A stretch of DNA of 5,944 nt from an uncultured Christensenella sp. Its GTDB lineage: Bacteria; Bacillota; Clostridia; Christensenellales; Borkfalkiaceae. The notes beneath the pieces are model-generated. The model had not been told where the DNA came from. It ran no database searches and saw only the letters and a program-made list of their open reading frames with translations. The DNA lies in the NCBI GenBank assembly GCA_910585235.1, contig CAJUCM010000045.1:1-5944 (forward strand), given 5' to 3'. Of this stretch, positions 1 to 4,671 are shown in pieces; within the stretch, counting starts at the first letter, position 1; each line of letters starts with the position of its first letter. The position numbers were made by a program, and so were the translations under genes.

Positions 1-2907
1 TTCGCGCTCGGTGCCCTCCAGTAACAGTTCCTCGGTCAAACGGGTGTCGAGCGCGACCGTCACGCCTCTGTCGGCGGCGATCGCAAACCCCTCGGCGGAC
101 TCCGTGAAGATCTGCAAATCCTCTTCGGTGAGCGTGACGCTTCCGTCCAGAATCTTGACTTCGCCCTGTCCCCTCACCGCTTTCACGACTTCCGCCGCAT
201 TGCAGGTGTTGAGGAACTGCGTGATCTCTTTGAGCTGTTTGCCGTATTTGGGTCCGAGCGTTCTCAGCTGCGGTTTGAGCTTATAGGAGACGAGTTCTTC
301 CGCGCTTTTGACGGTGCGGTAATTTTTGACGTTCAGCTCGTCCAACACGACGGTTTTAAGTTCGTCGTGAATGTCGAGCGCGTTCTCGCTTGCTACGACG
401 AGTTCGGAGAGGGGCTGACGGTTCTTGATATTTCCCGCTCCGCGCGCCGCTCTGCCCAGATTCACGACGGTCAGAACGTCGCCCATGCCGTGTTCGAGTT
501 CCGCGTCGATCATGCCCTCGTCCGCCTCCGGATAGGCGCACAGATGCACCGATTCGGGCGCGTCCTTAAAGAATGCGGGAACCAAATTCTGATACATCAT
601 TTCCGACATGAACGGCGTATAGGGCGCAAGCAGTTTACAAAGCGTTACGAGGACGGTGTAGAGCGTGGTATATGCCGCCGCCTTGTCCTCGGTCATTCCG
701 CCGCCCCAATAGCGGTCGCGACCGCGCCGTACATACCAGTTTGAAAGCGCGTCCGAAAAATCCTGTATCGCCCGCGCGCTCGTCGTAATCTCGTAATCTT
801 GAAGAAGCGCGTTCACCTTTTTCACGAGCGTATTCAAGGACGAAAGAACCCACTTGTCCATAAGGGTCAGCTTGCACTTTTTCAGATCGTACTTCGAGGG
901 ATCGTAACCGTCGATGTCCGCATAGAGCGTAAAGAACGCATAAGTGTTCCAGAGCGTGCCCTGAAATTTTCTCTGCGATTCGGAAACGGCTTCCCCGTCG
1001 AAACGCGACGGGATCCAGGGGAAACTGTTCGTATAGAAATACCAGCGCACCGCGTCCGCGCCCTGTTTATCGAGCACCGACCAGGGATCGACGACGTTGC
1101 CCTTGTGCTTGCTCATTTTGATCCCGTTTTTATCGTTGACGTGTCCCAAAACAATGCAGTTCTTAAACGGAGCTTTTCCGAAAAGGATCGTCGAGATCGT
1201 CAAAAGCGTATAGAACCATCCGCGCGTCTGATCGACGGCTTCGGAGATGAAGTCGGCGGGGAAAGTCTTTTCAAAGAGGTCCTTGTTCTCAAACGGATAG
1301 TGATACTGCGCAAAGGGCATGGAACCCGAATCGAACCAGCAGTCGATCACTTCGGGCGTGCGTTTCATTGCGCCCCCGCACTTTGAACATTTGCAGGTAA
1401 ATCGATCCACATAGGGACGGTGCAGTTCGCAGTCCAACGGCGCGCCGCACTTTTCGTGAAATTCTTTGCGCGAGCCGATGACTTCTATCTCCCCGCAGTC
1501 GGGGCAGACCCAGACGGGCAGAGGCGTTCCCCAATAGCGGTCGCGCGAAAGCCCCCAGTCGATCACGTTTTCGAGGAAGTTCCCCATTCTGCCCTCTTTG
1601 ATGCTTTCGGGCATCCAGTTGACCGAACGGTTGGAACGGATCAGCTCGTCTTTCACGGCGGTCACCTTGATAAACCAGCTCGAACGCGCATAGTACATGA
1701 GCGGCGTATCGCAACGCCAGCAGTGCGGATAGTCGTGCTCGAAGGGCAACGCTTTGAACAGCTTCCCCTCCGCTTTGAGCATTTTCAGAATTTCTTTATC
1801 CGCGTCTTTTATGAACATTCCGTTCAGTTCGGGGAAACGTTCGTCGAACCTGCCCTGTTCTTTCACGAGCGCAATGACGGGAAGTCCGTAATTTTTGCCG
1901 ACGTTGTAGTCGTCCTGTCCGTAGGCGGGCGCGATATGCACGACACCCGTGCCGTCCGTCAGGGTGACGTAAGAATCGCATACGACCTCGTAAACGCGCT
2001 TCCACTCGTTCTTGGTATTTTCCAAATCGCCCTCGGCGTTGGGGAACAGCGGCTCGTATTTCAAGCCTTCGTACTCTTTCCCCTTTTTGCGCTCCACGAA
2101 TTTATACGCTTCAAAGAACTTCGATGCGAGCGCCTCCGCCAAAATATAACGCGTGCCGTCCGCCTCGATCTCGATATAGTCCTCAACGGGATTCATGCAG
2201 AGCGCCACGTTGGAAGGGAGCGTCCAAGGGGTCGTCGTCCAGGCGAGAATATAGGCATTCTCCCTGCCTGCGACTTTGAAGCGCGCGACGGCGGAAGTCT
2301 CTTTGACGCTCTTATAGCCCTGCGCCACTTCGTGCGAGGAGAGCGCCGTTCCGCAGCGCGGGCAATAGGGCACGATCTTATGCCCTTTATATAACAGCCC
2401 CTTCTTGTGGATCTCTTTGAGCGCCCACCACTCCGATTCGATATAGTCGTCGTGATAAGTGACGTACGGGTTGTCCATATCGACCCAATAGCCGACGCGA
2501 TCCGACATCTTCTCCCATGCGCTCTGATATTTGAATACAGACTCCTTGCACTTTTTGTTAAACGGCTCGATTCCGTATGTTTCGATCTGCTTTTTGCCGT
2601 CCAGTCCAAGCGTCTTTTCCACTTCGAGTTCGACGGGAAGCCCGTGCGTATCCCAGCCCGCCTTTCTTAAAACGTGCCTGCCTTTCATGTTCTGAAAACG
2701 CGGAACGATGTCCTTCATGACGCGCGTTAAAATATGCCCGACGTGCGGTTTACCGTTCGCCGTGGGGGGACCGTCATAAAAAGAGAATTCCTCTTCTCCT
2801 TCGTTCCGCTCTACGCTCTTTTCAAAAATCCCGTTCTCCTTCCAGAAGCCGACGATCTCTTTTTCGCGTTCCACAAAATCAAGCGAAGTCGATACTTTCC
2901 TGTACAT
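1..2907 (-). CDS. ileS: Isoleucyl-tRNA synthetase, type 2 (IleRS2), C-terminus cut by window edge
   Basis: Cytoplasmic class I aminoacyl-tRNA synthetase that joins isoleucine to tRNA-Ile using ATP. The frame stays open from an ATG at 2905-2907 to the window edge: 969 residues, and roughly 60-80 C-terminal residues should be missing. Seen in order: HVGH (residues 55-58), the GWDTHGLPVE block (84-93), a CPRC pair (182-185), the CP1 editing domain with WTTTPWTLPSN (223-233) and DGTGVVHIAPAYGQDD (318-333), CWRC (396-399), CPDC (468-471), further cysteines at 487, 505, 507 and 510, KMSKHKGN (from 597), and the anticodon-binding domain from about 680 (LMDKWVLSSLN). The cysteines probably form zinc sites. 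The GWDTHGLPVE and LHRPYVD...DCWFDSGSMPFAQ blocks mark the eukaryote-like type 2, a class known for low mupirocin sensitivity. The start is supported by an AGAGG site 6 nt upstream. It is transcribed divergently from degV. Confidence 0.97.
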   Translation of the reverse strand, partial: MYRKVSTSLDFVEREKEIVGFWKENGIFEKSVERNEGEEEFSFYDGPPTANGKPHVGHILTRVMKDIVPRFQNMKGRHVLRKAGWDTHGLPVELEVEKTLGLDGKKQIETYGIEPFNKKCKESVFKYQSAWEKMSDRVGYWVDMDNPYVTYHDDYIESEWWALKEIHKKGLLYKGHKIVPYCPRCGTALSSHEVAQGYKSVKETSAVARFKVAGRENAYILAWTTTPWTLPSNVALCMNPVEDYIEIEADGTRYILAEALASKFFEAYKFVERKKGKEYEGLKYEPLFPNAEGDLENTKNEWKRVYEVVCDSYVTLTDGTGVVHIAPAYGQDDYNVGKNYGLPVIALVKEQGRFDERFPELNGMFIKDADKEILKMLKAEGKLFKALPFEHDYPHCWRCDTPLMYYARSSWFIKVTAVKDELIRSNRSVNWMPESIKEGRMGNFLENVIDWGLSRDRYWGTPLPVWVCPDCGEIEVIGSRKEFHEKCGAPLDCELHRPYVDRFTCKCSKCGGAMKRTPEVIDCWFDSGSMPFAQYHYPFENKDLFEKTFPADFISEAVDQTRGWFYTLLTISTILFGKAPFKNCIVLGHVNDKNGIKMSKHKGNVVDPWSVLDKQGADAVRWYFYTNSFPWIPSRFDGEAVSESQRKFQGTLWNTYAFFTLYADIDGYDPSKYDLKKCKLTLMDKWVLSSLNTLVKKVNALLQDYEITTSARAIQDFSDALSNWYVRRGRDRYWGGGMTEDKAAAYTTLYTVLVTLCKLLAPYTPFMSEMMYQNLVPAFFKDAPESVHLCAYPEADEGMIDAELEHGMGDVLTVVNLGRAARGAGNIKNRQPLSELVVASENALDIHDELKTVVLDELNVKNYRTVKSAEELVSYKLKPQLRTLGPKYGKQLKEITQFLNTCNAAEVVKAVRGQGEVKILDGSVTLTEEDLQIFTESAEGFAIAADRGVTVALDTRLTEELLLEGTERE

Positions 2908-2913
2908 AGCAAA

Positions 2914-2918
2914 CCTCT
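2914..2918 (-). promoter_or_regulatory. Ribosome binding site of ileS
   Basis: On the minus strand the sequence reads AGAGG, then a 6-nt spacer (TTTGCT), then ATG. This fixes the ileS start at 2907. No other in-frame start nearby has a comparable site. Confidence 0.85.
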
Positions 2919-2938
2919 TTTTTGTTTCAGTTTTCCCT

Positions 2939-2967
2939 ATTATAACGAATCCGTCCCGTTTTGTAAA
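2939..2967 (-). promoter_or_regulatory. Sigma-A type promoter of ileS
   Basis: On the minus strand there is a -35 box TTTACA (2962-2967), a 17-bp spacer and a perfect -10 box TATAAT (2939-2944). That is 11 of 12 consensus bases at ideal spacing. Transcription should begin near 2932, leaving a leader of only about 25 nt before the ileS ATG. That is too short for a T-box riboswitch. A perfect inverted repeat, CGTTTT-GT-AAAACG (2957-2970), covers the -35 box. Confidence 0.85.
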
Positions 2968-2999
2968 ACGTTTTGATTTCATTTTGCAAAAAAACGGCG

Positions 3000-3038
3000 A
3001 TTCTACCCACAGTAGAGTTGTATTTTTGTTGGTAGAAT
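3000..3038. repeat. 8-bp inverted repeat in the ileS-degV spacer
   Basis: ATTCTACC (3000-3007) and GGTAGAAT (3031-3038) are exact reverse complements separated by 23 nt. Within the span, TCTAC (3002-3006) can instead pair with GTAGA (3012-3016) over a 5-nt loop, so two exclusive hairpins are possible. On the minus strand the structure is followed 5 nt later by seven T residues (complement of 2988-2994). It lies upstream of the main ileS promoter. Function is unknown: it could be a weak terminator or attenuator for leftward readthrough, a protein-binding site, or chance in AT-rich DNA. Confidence 0.45.
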
Positions 3039-3050
3039 TAACAATGTTAA
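3038..3050. repeat. 13-bp palindrome TTAACA-A-TGTTAA
   Basis: A perfect 6-bp inverted repeat around a single central A, about 50 bp upstream of the degV -35 box. Its size and symmetry suit a dimeric regulator, but the spacer is AT-rich and a short palindrome can arise by chance. No regulator is assigned. Confidence 0.35.
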
Positions 3051-3099
3051 GAATGGAGCGGATTTTAACCGAAATAGAAAGATTTTTTCCGTTTTTGTG

Positions 3100-3116
3100 T
3101 TGTAAAATTTTTACAA
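3100..3116. promoter_or_regulatory. Candidate operator: perfect 17-bp palindrome on the degV promoter
   Basis: TTGTAAAA-T-TTTTACAA is an exact 8-bp inverted repeat around one central base. It coincides with the proposed degV -35 box (3100-3105) and runs 11 bp into the spacer. A dimeric repressor bound here would block RNA polymerase. The half-site TTGTAAAA also occurs at 2961-2968 over the ileS -35 box. No matching regulator is encoded in the window and I do not recognise the motif as a known operator. The position over the promoter is seen directly; the regulatory role is inferred. Confidence 0.5.
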
Positions 3117-3128
3117 ATCAGCTACAAT
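3100..3128 (+). promoter_or_regulatory. Probable promoter of degV
   Basis: A -35-like box TTGTAA (3100-3105), a 17-bp spacer and a -10 box TACAAT (3123-3128). The -10 box is good (5 of 6), the -35 box weaker (4 of 6). Transcription would begin near 3135 and give a leader of about 23 nt before the degV ATG. Confidence 0.6.
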
Positions 3129-3146
3129 AATAGCGTAAGTTGAAAT

Positions 3147-3152
3147 GAGGTG
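3147..3152 (+). promoter_or_regulatory. Ribosome binding site of degV
   Basis: GAGGTG followed by a 5-nt spacer (CAATT) and ATG at 3158. It supports the chosen start, which also places the conserved TDSAANLP motif at the expected position near the N-terminus. Confidence 0.8.
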
Positions 3153-3157
3153 CAATT

Positions 3158-4105
3158 ATGAGTTCATTTGAAATTATTACGGATTCCGCAGCAAATCTTC
3201 CCGACTCGTACAGAGTCGGACGGAATATTCACGTCATCCCGTTCCGCTATATCGCGAACGGCACAGAATACAGCTGTCTCGAAGAGGGCGTGCCCTTTGA
3301 AGAGAGCGCAAGAAAGTTCTACGACCTGTTGGAATCGGGCGCGGACATCAAAACCTCCCTGATCTCCGAAAGCCAGTTTACGGCTATGGCGGAACCCTTT
3401 CTGGAAGAGGGAAAGGACGTTCTCTTCCTCACGATCGCATCGGGCATCAGCGGTACGTTCAATCAGGCGAAAAACGCGGCGGAGACCCTCTCCAAAAAAT
3501 ATCCCAAGAATCATATCTTTGCGATCGACAGTTCCAACGCCTCCATGGGGCAGGGACTGCTTGCGCTGAAAGCCGCCGATCTGAGAGACATGGGCGAAAG
3601 CTGTCAGGGAACGGCGGAATGGCTCATACAGAACGCCTACAAGCTCAACAGCTATCTGACGGTCAACGATCTGAAATATCTGAAAAAGAGCGGAAGGATT
3701 TCCGCGCTCGTCGCCCTCGCGGGAACGCTTTTGAGCATTAAACCGATCATCAAAGCGGACGGCGGAAAAATCGCGCAACTCGCGGTCTGCGGCAGAGAAC
3801 ACGGAAGAAAAAAATCGATTTCCGCAATCCTGAAAGCGTTCCACGAAAACGTGATCAGCCCCGAAACGCAGACGGTCGCGATCACGCACGCGGACTGCGA
3901 AGAGGAAGCCAAGGCGCTCGCCGAAGAAGTGAAAAAAGCGGGCGTGCAGGACGTCATCATCGAATACTACGACCTCTGCACGGGCGCGCACGTCGGACCC
4001 GGAACGCTCGCCCTCTTCTTTATGGGCAAAGACAGGCGCGGAAACGAAGCGGAAGCAACGGAAAAAGCGCCGAATAAAAAGAAACTTCGGGAAAACGCGA
4101 AATAA
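3158..4105 (+). CDS. DegV family protein (FakB-like fatty-acid-binding protein)
   Basis: DegV proteins are soluble two-domain proteins that bind one fatty acid. In many Bacillota the characterised members (FakB) present it to the kinase FakA, which makes acyl-phosphate for phospholipid synthesis. The 315 residues show the family motifs: TDSAANLP (8-15), a TS pair (66-67), SGISGTF (95-101), the DSSNASMGQG segment (124-133), LKYLKKSGRIS (172-182) leading into LLSIKPI (191-197), ITHAD (242-246), and GAHVGPGTLALFF (276-288). The S/T and GRIS positions line the ligand pocket in known structures. Usual length is about 280-290; here a charged tail of about 25 residues (291-315, rich in K, R and E) follows the domain. 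No FakA-type kinase is in the window, so acting as a kinase partner is inferred from the family and its lipid specificity is unknown. It appears to be transcribed alone, from a promoter carrying a 17-bp palindrome to a terminator 35 nt after the stop. Confidence 0.93.
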   Translation: MSSFEIITDSAANLPDSYRVGRNIHVIPFRYIANGTEYSCLEEGVPFEESARKFYDLLESGADIKTSLISESQFTAMAEPFLEEGKDVLFLTIASGISGTFNQAKNAAETLSKKYPKNHIFAIDSSNASMGQGLLALKAADLRDMGESCQGTAEWLIQNAYKLNSYLTVNDLKYLKKSGRISALVALAGTLLSIKPIIKADGGKIAQLAVCGREHGRKKSISAILKAFHENVISPETQTVAITHADCEEEAKALAEEVKKAGVQDVIIEYYDLCTGAHVGPGTLALFFMGKDRRGNEAEATEKAPNKKKLRENAK

Positions 4106-4139
4106 CATACACGGCATAGTTCTTAAATCTATCAATCAG

Positions 4140-4190
4140 GCTCACGGTCCCTTGCTTACAGGACGGTGAGCTTATTTATTTTACTTTTTT
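4140..4190 (+). terminator. Rho-independent terminator of degV
   Basis: GCTCACGGTCC (4140-4150) pairs with GGACGGTGAGC (4161-4171) as an 11-position stem with one G-G mismatch, over a 10-nt loop. A T-rich stretch follows, with T2-T4 runs and then T6 at 4185-4190. It begins 35 nt after the degV stop. The minus strand lacks a matching T-tract, so it acts rightward only. Confidence 0.85.
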
Positions 4191-4208
4191 ATCCGTTTGT
4201 GATATACT
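4180..4208 (+). promoter_or_regulatory. Probable promoter of the 113-residue membrane protein gene
   Basis: TTTACT (4180-4185), a 17-bp spacer, then TATACT (4203-4208). The -35 box lies within the T-tract of the degV terminator, so one unit ends where the next begins. Transcription would begin near 4215, about 30 nt before the ATG at 4246. Confidence 0.65.
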
Positions 4209-4234
4209 GATCATAAGCAAAACAACCATTCAGC

Positions 4235-4240
4235 GAGGAA
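4235..4240 (+). promoter_or_regulatory. Ribosome binding site of the 113-residue membrane protein gene
   Basis: GAGGAA followed by 5 nt (ACTAT) and ATG at 4246. A strong site that supports the reality of this small gene and its start. Confidence 0.8.
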
Positions 4241-4245
4241 ACTAT

Positions 4246-4587
4246 ATGGATCAGACTTTGCTTCTTACGGTCATCATTACGGTTGTCGTATTGGTCGTTC
4301 TTATTCCCCTCTTTGCCGTTTTTATCGTTATCGCCAAAAAATCGAGTGAACGAGTCAAACAAAAATCAAAGTTTAACAACATACAAATCGGCATGACCGA
4401 AACCGACTTATACGCACAGTTTGGCGCTCCGAAACAAACGATTGAAGCGGACAGCACAACGAAAGTCGTAACGTTTCACGAAAATAAGTGGTCATTGCTT
4501 TTTTTACTGTACGTCGGCATCGAAGCGCAGGTATCCATCAAAAACGGCATTGTAACAAACGTAATGGTATCGGTAAAAAATAACTAA
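4246..4587 (+). CDS. Small membrane-anchored protein, possible BamE/SmpA-like domain
   Basis: I do not recognise a named gene. The 113-residue product starts with a long hydrophobic segment (about residues 5-30) and then KKSSERVKQKSK, which suggests a single N-terminal helix; by the positive-inside rule the basic patch could hold the C-terminal part in the cytoplasm, but topology is uncertain. Residues 44-108 read NIQIGMTETDLYAQFGAPKQT, a strand with a WSLLFLLYVG hydrophobic patch (82-91), then QVSIKNGIVTNVMV. The pattern 'I-x-x-GM(T/S)-x-x-(D/E)-(L/V)-x-x-x-(F/L)G-x-P' followed by 'hydrophobic strand, x-(D/N)G-x-(V/I)' resembles the BamE/SmpA and BLIP-like fold, seen in small lipoproteins and membrane proteins of both Gram types. 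There is no lipobox cysteine. The gene has its own RBS, promoter and terminator, so it is very likely expressed. Its base composition is visibly more AT-rich than degV or ileS, which could mean weaker codon selection or later acquisition. Confidence 0.8.
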   Translation: MDQTLLLTVIITVVVLVVLIPLFAVFIVIAKKSSERVKQKSKFNNIQIGMTETDLYAQFGAPKQTIEADSTTKVVTFHENKWSLLFLLYVGIEAQVSIKNGIVTNVMVSVKNN

Positions 4588-4603
4588 GGATTATCCGCAA
4601 TAT

Positions 4604-4635
4604 AAAAGAGCGAAGATCGATCTCCGCTCTTTTTT
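4604..4635. terminator. Bidirectional rho-independent terminator between convergent genes
   Basis: AAAAGAGCG (4604-4612) pairs with CGCTCTTTT (4625-4633). After one A-C mismatch the stem continues AGA/TCT over a TCGA loop. Rightward it ends in T6 from 4630. Leftward, the complement of the A-rich left arm gives TTTTATATT. It starts 17 nt after the stop of the small membrane protein gene and lies about 37 nt past the stop of the ABC-F gene, so it can serve both. Confidence 0.85.
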
Positions 4636-4671
4636 AATCTCTATGAAAACTGTAATTCGTTCCGCCTTTTC

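Noticed and set aside
799..2394. Long plus-strand open frames (799-1386 and 1420-2394) opposite ileS
   Set aside because: They lie antisense to a clearly conserved synthetase. Their products are rich in R, F, V and H in the style of antisense frames of GC-ending codons, and show no family motif or RBS.
2982..2991. TTTTGCAAAA palindrome upstream of the ileS -35 box
   Set aside because: Ten bases of mostly A/T tracts in an AT-rich spacer; expected by chance and not placed over a promoter element.
2985..3012. T-box-like string GTGGGTAGAATCGCCG on the minus strand before ileS
   Set aside because: It lacks the UGGN bulge and the flanking conserved helices of a T-box, and it lies upstream of the near-consensus ileS promoter, so it would not be in that transcript.
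3044..3130. A 28-codon plus-strand ORF starting MLRMERILTE in the spacer before degV
   Set aside because: There is no convincing Shine-Dalgarno site, it overlaps the degV promoter and palindrome, and it ends before the probable transcription start.
3164..4135. A 323-residue minus-strand open frame opposite degV
   Set aside because: It is the antisense of a well-supported DegV gene. It persists because degV rarely uses TTA, CTA or TCA codons, and it has no domain signature.
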